A DNA stretch of 29,519 bases from Gnetum montanum (lineage: Eukaryota > Streptophyta > Gnetopsida > Gnetales > Gnetaceae): NCBI GenBank assembly GCA_015680685.1, contig MNCI01004123.1, forward strand, positions 1 to 29,519, read 5' to 3'. Shown piece after piece: positions 18,540 to 29,519 of this stretch (the first letter of the stretch is position 1; each line of letters begins with the position of its first letter). Position numbers and translations under genes: made by a program. The notes below the pieces were generated by a model. That model saw nothing but the letters and a program-made list of their open reading frames with translations, ran no database searches and was not told the origin of the DNA.

Positions 18540-20310
18540 TCAAAAAATGAAATAACATGGTCCTTTTTCTATGATGATGACTTTTCTTGGATATACAAAG
18601 AGAGAGTGAATGATTTTATTGCTGGAAAATAGAGAAATGCAATGTTTACATGTGAATGTTTCCATAGGAAGAAAAACCATCATAAATGGGAAAAGGGAAC
18701 TTGCTCCCAAGCAAACCACTACACTTGTCATACAAGGTAGGCTTTCTTAAACTACCAATGTCCTCAATGATGTTTATTATAGATTTTATATATTGCATAT
18801 TTTTTAAGTCCTTCCTAATTTCCATGTATATACATGAATCAATTATCATTATTCATATGGATTGAATGTTACCCATAGGGGTGACACCTAGGGAAGGATG
18901 AAAGAGAAATAGGAATGGTAGAAAGACTGGTTGCTAATTTAATGTCATTGTATGCATTATGCATGGCACTAAGCATGTTGCATGCATTATATATAAAGAA
19001 ATGAATCATGTTGACATGTTGGGAGCTTATTGTCATAGCTTGCTTGGTTCCATGTCAAATAGAAGAGATGCTCAATCAATACATATTTCCCCTAAGATAC
19101 ATTAAAAGATAGTGTCATTATGGAACTAAGGATTTCCAATAGATATGATTTATGAGAGATATATTAAGGATCTATTCAATGAAGGGGAAGAATTCAAGGT
19201 GTCTCAGAAGAGGGACATGTTTCTTTTGAAAAAGGACATTTACAATATTTCTAAAGGTGTTACACTAGAATATAAAAAAAGTGAGCATGATAAAATTAGC
19301 ATGAGGTCATGGTACCAAAGCACCATAGATATCTTCTTTTACTATCAAGAGGAGAACATCAAATAGTTTATCCCACCAAGCATCAGGTTGCAATCATCAT
19401 GGATACTGAAGAAGATGATAGGTCTATCTTAAAAAAACATGCTATGGATTCAACCTTCAACACCAACAAATATGGAGTAAGTAAATATTTAGGGTACCTT
19501 TTAGAAATTGTGTATCAAAAATATTTTTTATTGCAATTGGGTCATTTTTCTAATAGAAGAGGCTATTTTATAAATAGCTTCATCTTCTCACAGTGATGGC
19601 TTTTGATTCATACTACAATGGACTACCTGTAGCATGGGTGATCTCCTCTAGGGCTAGAAAGCGAGATGTTCCAACTTGGCTTTTTGAATTGATGAGAAGA
19701 TGTAGGTCTTGAGATCTGCAATGGATAGTAAATGCTTTCATGTTGGATAATTAAAAGCTAAAATGAATGTTGGAAGGTACCATTTATAACACTAAAATTT
19801 ATTTTGATATCTTAAAGTTTAGATCAAAACATGGGATATCAAAAATGAGTCTACAACATTATGTGAAATATTTAGGTCTGTATTTGGATGTCATATTTTT
19901 CTATGTATTTGACATGTTTGGAGGGCATGGAGGAAGAACTTGGTGGCAAAGGTTAGAGATTCTATAACAAGAAAGGCTATGGCAGTACATCTAAACTTTA
20001 TTATGAGGAATGTAAAACTCCTATGGATTTAGCTCTTGAAATTAACAAGTTTTTCAATGAGCATCAACAAAGCTTTTATTTCATTAGTTACATGAAAAGC
20101 CAGTGGATAAATAGAGATAAATTTCATAAGTATATATTTATTTGATGTTTCAATTGTAGTTTTAATATATTTAGAATGTATGTTCCTTATTTGTTTGGGC
20201 TATGGGCTCAAAGGTTCATTTCTAAGGGATGTGGGTAAAAGCTGGTCGTGATATTCCTCATGCTCAACAACACACTATTGATGCATAAATTTTGGACATG
20301 CCAACACTTG
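18540..20310 (+). pseudogene. MULE-like (SWIM/FAR1-type) transposase relic
   Basis: Decayed, with many stops and frameshifts, but several blocks fall in the order found in plant MULE-type transposases with a SWIM zinc finger. These are DDFSWIYKERVNDFIAGK (about 18570), SKGVTLEYKKSEHDKISM (about 19250), then FDSYYNGLPVAWVISSRARK and DVPTWLFELMRRCRS (about 19598-19710), NAFMLDN with KAKMNV (about 19730-19770) and MWVKAGRDIPHAQQHT (about 20230-20277). The N-terminal assignment is weaker than the central one. No terminal inverted repeats were identified. Assignment is by memory of family motifs. Confidence 0.6.
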
Positions 20311-20423
20311 GGAAAAACTTATTATAGGAGACTACTGCCTAGTGTGCCTCCCATGTGGGTACGGACATTTGAGAATAGTCTCAGCTAGAGAGGGCTATGT
20401 GACATTTTGAAAATAAAAAACTA

Positions 20424-20572
20424 AGTAAAATAATTGAGAATTTAAATTGAATATTTTTTGGATAGGATTGTGCAATAATTCGAAAACAATAAAACAAGAA
20501 AAATAATTGAAAATTTAAATTGGATGTTTGTTCAATTTTAGGGCACAATAAACAATCCAAAAGAAGAATTCA
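20424..20572. repeat. Two-copy ~73-bp AT-rich duplication
   Basis: The phrase ataattgagaatttaaattg at about 20430 recurs with one change at about 20503, and the flanks (ggattgtgcaataa versus agggcacaataa) also correspond, so this is a diverged tandem duplication. Confidence 0.5.
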
Positions 20573-21100
20573 AATTTTCCCTGGTCTTGTTGGTCTGTTG
20601 TGGATGTTGTTGCAATGTTGCTCGTAGCTACCAGTGGATGAGAAAAAGGGAACATGGATCCCATGTTTTTCATGTGAATTGAGAAAAAAATGTGACTATT
20701 AGTGTCACCTATTGTTTTCATGTCTCCATGCACAAGAGAGAGAAAATGAAATGTAGAATATATTTGCCACATTTATGTGGCCACCACCATTGCTAGACTA
20801 CCATCATTTGGTATGCTATCCATCATTTGAGAGAGAAGAGGAGGCTCTAGTATAGGCACCAACCAAAATAAAACCTCATTGCCTACTATTAGTCTTCTCC
20901 TAGCCACAAAAAAATAAAGGAAACCTTTGTTTACTATTCTTTGATAGCTGCAAGACATCCTAGCATCATTTGTTGCCACATGGGCTATTGCTGGGTGACA
21001 AAGAAAGAAGGTTGTGGCTGTCAGCCACAATAAACATGCCTTTGTGGTGTGTTATTTCTACACATACATCACCATTGGTTGCCTACTTACTACTACTATT

Positions 21101-21218
21101 GATGTCCATTGCACATCTCATGCACTTGCCATTTCTTGTTGATGTCCATCGTGTGTCTCATGTGCTTGCCATTTCTTGTTAATGTCCATTGTGCATCTCA
21201 TGCACTTACCATTGTCAG
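21101..21218. repeat. Three-copy 40-bp tandem repeat
   Basis: Units start at 21101, 21141 and 21181 with exactly 40-bp spacing, each reading close to gatgtccattgcacatctca then tgcacttgccatttcttgtt. There are only a few substitutions between units. Confidence 0.85.
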
Positions 21219-22854
21219 TGTCTACAACAGGAATAAGAGAGAGTTTTCTACCATCTATAGTTGCATTTCACATGATATTTGTGTCTATGCATGTCTTCTC
21301 ACAGTCTGATCATGTTCTACACTATTGTTAGTGCAACCTACAACACGCCTCTAGCTTGGACACCCTCAACATCTAAGAAGAGGATCTCATGACCTACAAC
21401 GCATAGTGCATTTCTTTCTACATGCCTTGAATGTCAAAAAAAGAGGCATAGCCCCTTCTAGTTTCTTCTTGCCACTTCCCCCTCTACTCTAGTTAATAGC
21501 GGCCTAAAGAAACCACTGTTAATCACCAACTACCATTCACCACCCACTGTAACCACTATTCACCAATAATTATCACAGCCCCACTCCTATTTGACATCAA
21601 TTACATCCATGATGATTATCATTGCTAGATGAAATAGCAAATTCACATGTTTAAGTGATATGTGGTGTCTGAGTAATGATGGAGTATCATGGAATCTAGA
21701 TGTTCCATACCTCATACTAGGGGAATCAATGACACCTACCATAAAAATTGCACCTACTATCAGATTTGACATAGAATTATTAAAATTAGTCCCAAAATTA
21801 TCACATACGCCATTTTTCTTATGGTCATTGTTAGCTACAAATGGAACATTCATGTACACTTATGCATGGATTGTACACAACATTTACATCCAATGTAGCT
21901 TCCCCACTCTCATCATTAGAAGATGATGCCTGAAAAATGGATACATTTTCAAATAGAAAGTTGGTAATATTGGAATCATTTCCCATGCCTAGAGAGATAT
22001 TTTCTTGTGATGCAATTGGTTTAGGTTCACATGATATGGATAGTGGTTTCTTGCCTTTGTCTTTATGCTTAATAAGATTAAGTTTGACTTTATTTGATTG
22101 TACAATTGCAATGTCATATGATTTGTTTCCATTGTGAGTTAACTAATTTAGCACTTTTTCAAGCTTTATATTCTTGGTGAACAAACATGCCCAACTCTCC
22201 ATTATTATTGCTTTGAAGGAAATCAGCAAGAAAGCCACACATAGTGCAAATAGTCTAGCAATTGCATGGTTTATGTGCTTTGTAGGTTTTGATAGGGCAA
22301 TGGATAGAATCTTGACAAGTACAATGTTAATCATTTGTAGGGTGTAATTGTTGATTATGGTCCTATGCTTAGCATGGATGAGGTTGACCTCAAGACTTGC
22401 CCCCAAACTACAAATTGCATGCAAGTGCAAGAAGCAACAAAGACCATGAAATTTTAAAAGGAAATGCGATAGATAGCAAATCAAAAACATCACAATATAG
22501 GTGAATGAATCTTAAAAACAAACTATAGTGATCTAAACATGATTAAAATAACCAAATAATCAAAAGAGAACCAAACGTGGACCATCCAAACCACACCAAT
22601 TTATTTAATGAAAAACTATATGATTAAGATCCTATTTCCAATCTCTTCACAAGGTAAAAGTAAAAAAAGTATGTAGACTATTCTAAGCACAAGAATTTTA
22701 CAAAACTTAATGAGGAGGACAAGCTCAAGTTAGATCATATTAAGTCACAACTTTCAGATTTTTCCTCTCTTTTTTCTTGAAATTTGAAAAATATATTTGT
22801 AAGGGGAAATGGAGGTTAGGGTAAGGATTGCTACTAGACTCCATCACACCCAAG

Positions 22855-23045
22855 AACTTATTACACTACCAATGAACATGGTCCTCATTCTTTTTCTTTC
22901 ATTTTTATTTAAGGAAACTTTACTTATGGTGTACTTGAGGTAGGAATTCCAACATGAGTCTGGACAATTAGTTTCATTGCCAAAGAACATGATCCTTTTG
23001 AAACTTTGCCCATGGTGTAGTTCAACCCTCATGTATGTTCCTTTG
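22855..23045. repeat. Diverged ~110-bp duplication
   Basis: The pattern ccaatgaacatggtcct ... gaaactttacttatggtgta at 22868-22933 is echoed by ccaaagaacatgatcct ... gaaactttgcccatggtgta at 22979-23018, with a deletion in the second copy. Both could be part of a 3' untranslated region or LTR of element 2. Confidence 0.45.
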
Positions 23046-23639
23046 ATTACAATTTAATGGCATCATAGTAGGTCTCTTGGGTGGCTAAGGGTTATCAAGC
23101 GAAAATGAACACATTTCACCCCGTTGTTCATAGGATAGCCATGGAACATCACACCTAAGGGTTAGAGCTTATGAGAGGGGAGAATGGAGTTTTCCAGGGC
23201 CACCTAGTAATTATGGATAATCATTCTCCAACATCACATGTCCTACACTCACACAATCATGATGATTACATGATAAGTTTGTATAAATCTCATGCTTCAT
23301 AATCCAACATAACAAATAAACTGAAACCTTGGAATTGATTAGGAAGAATCATAATATTATTGAAATATAAAATATAGATTAGACTTTATATAACATTATT
23401 GAAATATATAACATTATAGGAATAGTACATATTCTATTATACTTATGTTATTTTTAAATGGTGTTAAGATGATCTAATGTCTAGTAACTCAAATGACAAA
23501 TGATTATTAATATCATATGAAGAACACAAATCAAACTAATATGCTAAGAACAAAATAATGAAAATATAAAGAAAATCTGGAAATGAAACTATAAAAAAAT
23601 GAAATGCAAAGCAAAGGGGAAGAAAAAATGCAAGTGTTC

Positions 23640-24800
23640 ACGTTGAGCACTTGAGTAGAAATGCTTTAAATGAAATGCATTAAAATTCCTATGCAACCTA
23701 TGTTTTTGCAAATTGGCAATTTTGTACACATTGGGGGCAATGATGTCTACAATTTGAAATGGACCTAATCACATAGGGGAAAACTTAGTTTGAGGGCTAG
23801 TTTAACTAAATGCTCTATCTCTCTTAAGGACCAGGTTGTCTACTTGAAAACTTTTAGTTGCATATTTCTTCTCGAACCATCTCTTGACAATTTTTTGATG
23901 ACTACACATATTTTCAATTGCTTTGACCCTTTTAAGCTCTAGATTCCAAATGTCATATGTTTGTGATATTAGATGCTCATCAATTGGTAAGTAGTCTAAG
24001 AATAAATTATATGTAGGAATCTGTAAATTTATTGGCAATATGGGTTCTTTTCCTTACACTAAATCATATGGTGTAGTCTTGATTGATTCTTTATAATAAA
24101 CCCTATCAGCCCAAACTATCCATTTTAGTTGTTCATGCCAAGTGTGTGGGTTTTGGGCTATCATTTTCTTTATCCCATCTAAGATAATTTTATTAGAGGA
24201 TTCAAACAAACTATTACATTGTGGATAATATTCAGTTACCACCTTAATAATGATGTTATGATCTATAGCCCAATTTGTAAACTTTATGGAAATGAAGGCA
24301 TGCCCATTGTTGACTACTAAAGTATAAGGATAGCCATACCTTAAGATTATATCATCTCCTAAGAAGTGAATTACCTCACAAGATGATGCAATTTTAGTTG
24401 CTTTCACTTCCAACCAATGTATGCAATAATTAGTGGTCATTAAGGATTGATCACTCTGATAACATCTAGGGAACATTGGGCAAATGGTCTTGTTTCTATT
24501 ATAGGCTGTAAAGTGGTCAAACTCCTGGAATCTTTACCTTTAAATATTTGACATTGGACACAAGTTCTAACCAATTTGTGAGCATCATTAATCATAGTAG
24601 GTCAATAATAACCAGCCCTCACAATTTTATTAACTAATGAGTGATATCCTATATGTCCTTCCTCGTGAAGTTGTTTTAGAGCATTGTTCATCTATTCTTG
24701 GTCCAAGCACTTAAGGTATATCCCTTGGAAGTTCTTTCTAAATAATTCACCACTTATTAGAGTTAATCTTGAACATTTTGATATTAAGAGCTTTCTCTTA
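23640..24800 (-). pseudogene. IN: Integrase of element 2
   Basis: On the minus strand the zinc-binding part is at about 24690-24530 (LHEEGHIGYHS, then GYY and TCVQCQ). The core follows: CSLDVIRVINP with the first Asp, YTLVVNNGHAF where the second Asp is replaced by Asn, and FESSNK with a Glu in the expected place. The C-terminal segment includes MWLGPFQIVDIIAPNVYKI, a GPF/Y-type motif, at about 23770-23720. Several stops and at least one frame change break it. It is AT-rich and older-looking than element 1. Confidence 0.8.
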
Positions 24801-25045
24801 TATTTAGGTAAGTCTAAGAGACAACGATGGAAGGTTAAATAAAATTTAATATCCCCATACCATGGATCATATAATCAATTGGAAGCAAATGGGATATCAT
24901 TTTCCTTATCAATGAATAATACATGAAGAGGAATTGATTCTTTATCTTTATATGCATTGCAATTTTTTGAAGTTGAAGTTTTAGCAATTAATTTGGCAAG
25001 ACTAGTCCCTCTAACTAACTTTTCTACCTTCCATTGAAGATCATA

Positions 25046-25384
25046 TTATTGAAGCTTCATAACCCACTTAGCATGTTTTTTGCTAGGATCTTGTAATTTA
25101 GCTAAAGCAATGGTGGCTATGTCAAGGACAATGACAAAGAATTTTGAGTTTAAGTAGTAGCAAAATTTCTTTAAGGCTTTTATTATAGCATACAATTGCT
25201 TCTCTATGAGTGAGTATTTTAATTCTACATCCTTTAAAGATGCAAACATGAAAGATATGGGCCTCTGACCTTGATTGTTTATGTCTTGGATCAAGATAGC
25301 AGTGGCAGTAATGTCGTTATAAAAAGGCATATAAGTAAAAATCATTCTCATACCAAGGAGAAGTAAGGATAGGGACATCTATAA
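25046..25384 (-). pseudogene. RH: Gypsy-type RNase H of element 2
   Basis: RPISFMFASLKDVELKYSLIEKQ then ALKKFCYYLNSKFFVIV is the standard pattern following RT in gypsy elements. It sits between RT and integrase in transcription order. The opening strand is shifted in frame near 25,330. Confidence 0.75.
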
Positions 25385-26312
25385 TGGCTTCCTTAATATC
25401 AAGGAAAGCATTATTTCTATCATTAGTGTAGTGCATATTACTATCTTTCTTAAGCATATCATTCAATGATTTGACTAATTCAGCATAGACAGGGATGAAT
25501 CATCTAACAAAGTTAATCTTTCCAAAGAAAGCCCTTAAATCAGCCTTGGATAAAGGGTAAGGTACTTCTAAAATTGCATTTACCCACTTAGGATCAATTG
25601 CAATCCCTTCCTTAGTCACTATATGACCCAAAAATTTACCACTTTGAACTCCAAAGATGAATTTCTTTGCATTCAAGGTGATGTTAATTCATCTACATCT
25701 CATAAAAACATTTCTAAGGTCTCTAGGGTGTAGGCCTTGATCTTTGGAGAAAACAATTAGGTTGTCTAGGTAGATAATAATGCACTTTTGAATTAGCGCA
25801 TCAAAAGCTTTTTCCATAGCTCTTTGAAAGGTATAGATAGCATTTATGAGGCCAAAGGGTATTTATGCAAATTAAAAAGTTCCCCACTTTTTTGTAAAAT
25901 TTGTCTTGTACTGGTCTTTCTTATTTACTAAAATTTGGTTATGTCCTGAATACCCATCCAAAAAGGAATACATTTGTGTGTTGTTCATGATTTGCGATAG
26001 CTCTTCCATAAGAGGAAGTGGATAATTATCCTTGATGCAAGAAGTATTAAGGTTATGAAAATCAATACATAACCTTAACTTCCTAGTTCATTTCTTAACG
26101 AGCACTAAGTTTGGAATCTAACAGGAGTGTCTTACTAGGTAAATTGTTTTGGATTCTAGGAGTTTGTTGATTTCTACTTTCATAAGGATATCAATCTTTG
26201 GATTCATGGGTTTGAGCTTTTGCCTAAATGGTTTTGTTTCTCGCCTAATGAAAATAGTATGTGTCATTACTAATATATTAAAAGTTCTAAGGTCTTCATA
26301 AGTCCAAGCCAA
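25385..26312 (-). pseudogene. RT: Reverse transcriptase of element 2
   Basis: Motifs in transcription order: VLAWTYEDLRTF and KPFRQKLKPMNP before the domain, then LRLCIDFHNLN, NYPLPLMEEL, YSFLDGYSGHNQI, IPFGLINA and the active site YLDN (expected Y-x-D-D, so the second Asp is lost), then LNAKKFIFGV and FLGHIVTKEGI. It has frameshifts and stops throughout, so it is long inactive. It joins the upstream RNase H through a conserved linker with no sign of a break. Confidence 0.85.
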
Positions 26313-26517
26313 AACATCATTAAATTCATGTAGTAAGTCAACAAGGCTTTGTCTTTCATTTGGGTGTAAACAAGCTCCTATTTTGATAGGGTATTATTTT
26401 TCTCTCTTTTGAATTTAAATTGTTTTAGTTTGAGCTAACATTTGCCAATTATTATTTTTGGATAAATCTACAGTCTTGGTGTGTAGGTCAACAACTAAGG
26501 ATTTCCTAACTGGGATT

Positions 26518-27411
26518 TTAGTTCAAGAACACAACATCTTTGGATATATCAACTTGATCACTAAATTCTCCTTTAGAAAATAGAAATTTACAAACATGGG
26601 CTTCATTTCTAAACACTTGAAAAGAATAGAAATTATCATGGATAGCATAGGAATTCACCTTTTCGATAATAATTTCTGAATCCCAAGCATTATGATTAAA
26701 AGGGATATCCAAAGTTGTGGCCATTTGGGCTAGTGCATTGGGAATGTAATTTTCTTCCCTAGGTACATGTTCTATGGTTATGCATTCAAATTCTTTAAAA
26801 AGATCAAGAATGTAAGCTTTGTATGCTTTCATGGTGAGATCTTTATCATCAAAGATACCATTGGCTTGGTTTACTATTAGTTGGGAGTAGCTATAGATTT
26901 TAAGTTTGGAAAAATTGTAGTATTTAGCTAGCTTGATCCCATGTATAAGTGCTTCATACTTGACCATGTTGTTAGTCATAGGTTAAGTGAAATCAATAGC
27001 TTTAAGAATAGGAGCTTTGCTAGGAGGTATAAGCATTATTCCTGCTCCACATCCTTTCTTGGAAGAAATACCATCCATTGTTAGTATCCATGTGTTCAAG
27101 TTAGTGAAATATAAACAATTAGCCCTCTGATCAAGGTAACAATGATCATCATCGAATTTTGGTCTATCTTCTAATATTTCATTAGCTAGAACCTCACTTA
27201 TGTCCTTATCATTTCCTAATGATGATGGGTCACCGAAAAGAAAGGTTCTTCCAACATGTTGATGGTATGGAAAAGTATCTTCATACACCTTCTCACACTT
27301 CCGAAAAGCTTGATAATCTTGAGTAGAACATGTGTATGCAAAAGGATTTATGCCTAGAGCTTCATCAATATCATCATTCAAAAAATATTCACCAACTCCT
27401 AGCTTAACCAC
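26518..27411 (-). pseudogene. aRH: Archaeal-type RNase H located before RT in element 2
   Basis: The RNase H fold is seen as WILTMDGISSKKGCGAGIML (about 27090-27030), NNMVKYEALIHGIKLAK (about 26975), IYSYSQLIVNQ, and IEHVPREENYIPNALAQMA (about 26780-26720). Catalytic positions are partly lost: Lys before the YEAL Glu is unimportant, but the expected Asp in the S-Y-S-Q-L strand is Tyr and the final Asp is Asn. The unrecognised segment before it (27411-27110) is acidic and links to protease. There is a stop at about 26980. Confidence 0.75.
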
Positions 27412-28090
27412 TCCAACAAAATGATTTTTGTTTGATTTCCTGGAGATTTATTTTGTTGATCAAAAGTCGTCACCACTTGCTTATAAAAGGGTTTCCTAGG
27501 TATAATCATATACTCTAATTTTCCTTTGATAGAGATCAATAATTCTGAGAAATTCAACCTAAAGAAGCCTCCAAACTTGGCTCCAAAATTCATAGATAAG
27601 AGCATACCATAAGTGGATTACATGTCAAATACTAGGATATCCATATAACATGTAAATGTAGGGTATTGTTTAAGTTGTACCTTTACTTTTTTTTACTGAC
27701 CCTATATCGGTACGTTAGATCAATCAAGTTGAATCACACTTTTCATTTGTGCTATTAAAGCCTTACATACATCGAGAGGCATGACACTAACAGTTGCGCC
27801 AAAATCCATTAAATAGTTATGGACATTCTTTCCGAAAATAATCAAAATGATTAGGAAAGGGGACAGTCCTTCTTGATTAACATGGAATTGTTCACATTTT
27901 GTATTGATAGTGTGTCAAAACTTTCCGGGAAGTGAACTTGCCCTTTAGGAATTATGAATTTTTCTCTTTGGGTTTTAGGTGTATGAACTATATTCCAAAT
28001 CACCTCTTTCATTTCATTAAAGTGTAGGAGCTCATACATTGAAATGTTGGATTTAACTCTTTTTAGATCCTCAACCATATCATAATTCCT
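27400..28090 (-). pseudogene. PR: Protease of element 2
   Basis: The block YDMVEDLKRVKSNISMYELL at about 28070-28020 is typical of the pre-protease segment of these elements. The active site reads YLMDFGATVSVMPLDVCKAL at about 27815-27755; the usual Ser/Thr after Asp is Phe. The C-terminal part near 27600-27500 contains FGAKFGGFFRLNFSELLIS. Frame changes separate the pieces. Confidence 0.75.
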
Positions 28091-29519
28091 ATGTTCATAT
28101 TTGGCTTTTTGTTGAGGTGGGGCTCTTCTAAGTATAGAAGGGGGAATTGCTTGTTGTGGGGTGGTTACTTTGGATGGCTCAGATTGGTTGTTTGCATTGT
28201 TTTGACTAGGAATTCTTCTATTTTGAGGTGTGTAGGAATTATTCCTAGTTTATTGTTGTGTGGTGTTCACAATGTCACTAACTCTATAGTAGCAAGTGTT
28301 GTATGGGTTAGGATCATCTACCATAACTTGTTATAATGAGAAAACCTCTTTGTTTCTTGTTTCATGAGGTACATTAAGGACCATAATAGAGGTTTTCCCA
28401 TTTTTTTGCCCTTGGGTACTGCCACCATATGATGCCAAGAATTGTATGGGTTAATTTAACATTATCAATGTTGCCTCGTGTTATGGAGATGAAAATAATC
28501 ATCGTTGATTGATGTACTTGACTTTTTTGGTTGTATAAAACCTTTGTTATTATTTCTCTTTAGCTCAACCACTTCATTGGAAAGTTCTTGCAGTAAAATT
28601 AGTATCTGGGTTTTCTATTTTTGGGTTTGAGTTGGGGGTTCAATAGAATTTGATGTTCTGTTTGGATTTATGATGGATTGGTTCAAGGCTTTTGATTGGC
28701 CATCATTCAAAACAATGTTGGATGGTAGGAATGAAGAGGATGTGGGGCCTTGAGAGTAACTGCTTGAAGGTTAAGCAAATTGAAAGGGGAAAAGAGTCTA
28801 AGGCATAACATTACTAATACTCATCATCCCAAATTAGGTTTGGATGTTGTTCATAAGGGTTATTTGTTCTAACTTCATGGCTTTAGCCATTGCTCCTTAT
28901 ATTTTTGTTATGTTTAGATCAGATTTGATGGCATAAGAAAATAATGGGTCAATGGTAGAGAGGTAGAAGTTTAGGATACCATCAAGTTATGAATGCATCT
29001 CATTTGGAACATAGGCAAGCTGATGAAGGAATCTAAGATTGTAATCCCTAACATTTTCCTTAGGTAGCTTTCTTAAGCTGGTGAAGTTGCTAGATGCTAT
29101 GGTAGGGCTTGTGAATTTTTTAAATTGAATCTAAAACTTATTTTTGAATTCTTGCCATGAGTTAATGGAAGCATTAGGGAGCATCAAGTACCATTGGGTT
29201 GCTTTAGTCCTGAATGTTATCACAAAAAGCCTACATGTTGCATCATTTTGTACAATGTTGTGGATTCCTAGTAAGGTTTTGAAACATTGTATGTGTTGGT
29301 GGGCATCACTTGTAGGGGTTGTGGGATCAAAGAATAAGTTTATGTTCTAGAAGGATTTCAAGATGTCATGGTAGTTAGTAAAATTAAAGGGATTTCTGAC
29401 CAATGGAGTCAAGGGTTGATGGGCTACCATCCTAGTTTGAGTTCTCCTACGAATAGAACTTGAAAAATGTAAATCTTGTTGTTTCTTTAACATGAAGAGA
29501 GGAGTGACTGGTCAGTTTT
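28091..29519 (-). pseudogene. gag: gag of element 2, extending beyond the window
   Basis: The retrotransposon gag domain is visible at about 29400-28870: FFDPTTPTSDAHQHIQCFKT, then TKATQWYLMLPNASINSWQE, then RKLPKENVRDYNLRFLHQLA. This order is the usual capsid-type gag. It is interrupted by stops. Downstream, 28840-28091 is a Gln/Asn/Pro-rich stretch with no clear zinc knuckle. The 5' LTR and primer site must lie outside the window. Confidence 0.8.

Larger units (their letters stand above)
20311..23639. other. AT-rich intergenic DNA with small local duplications
   Basis: No gene is recognised. Short open frames occur but none shows a known motif or consistent coding signal. The region should include the 3' LTR of element 2, but with only one copy in the window its edges cannot be seen. 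Local repeats inside it are listed separately. Confidence 0.5.

Noticed and set aside
22143-22493. Minus-strand ORF of 116 codons
   Set aside because: No motif, AT-rich low-complexity translation, no matching neighbour; consistent with chance.
22750-22790. Possible polypurine tract and LTR start of element 2 (minus strand)
   Set aside because: The minus strand is purine-rich here and a TG follows, but it is almost 900 bp past integrase in AT-rich DNA with no second LTR copy to compare.

Overview
This window looks like repeat-rich nuclear DNA from a land plant with a large genome, probably a gymnosperm or similar; the species cannot be told from the sequence. I found no intact host gene, no rRNA or tRNA gene and no CRISPR array. 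Nearly everything recognisable is transposon-derived and decayed: two Ty3/gypsy LTR retrotransposons of Tat/Ogre-like character in opposite orientations, a 263-bp satellite array, and a MULE-like transposase relic. Base composition changes near 15.8 kb, from fairly balanced on the left to strongly AT-rich on the right.

Element 1 (+ strand, start of window to about 15,803). It has a 5' LTR that enters from outside the window (1-914), a primer binding site (921), a gag-protease reading frame (1163-4999), an apparent spliceosomal intron (5000-10047), then RT, RNase H, a second archaeal-type RNase H and integrase (10048-13291, crossed by a 186-N gap). A 30-bp repeat array, an unexplained spacer and a truncated 3' LTR (15163-15803) follow. 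The frame is nearly all preserved; the breaks are mostly single stop codons.

The main discovery candidate lies inside the intron. On the minus strand there is a well-formed eight-exon gene (9656 down to 5615, about 1,080 codons) with GT...AG introns, matching phases at most junctions, a Kozak-like start and an acidic C-terminus. Its first three exons resemble an FCP1/NIF-type (NLI-interacting factor) HAD phosphatase domain with a substituted catalytic motif; the rest I do not recognise. So a retrotransposon appears to carry a spliced gene, antisense, within its own sense-strand intron.

At 15,801 the 3' LTR breaks off at a short microhomology into ten tandem satellite copies (to about 18,190). 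A decayed MULE/SWIM-type transposase occupies about 18,540-20,310. AT-rich DNA with small local repeats but no recognisable genes runs to about 23,640.

Element 2 (- strand, about 23,640 to beyond the window end) is an older gypsy element, in transcription order gag, protease, archaeal-type RNase H, RT, RNase H, integrase. The second RNase H comes before RT, unlike element 1, where it follows RT-RNase H.
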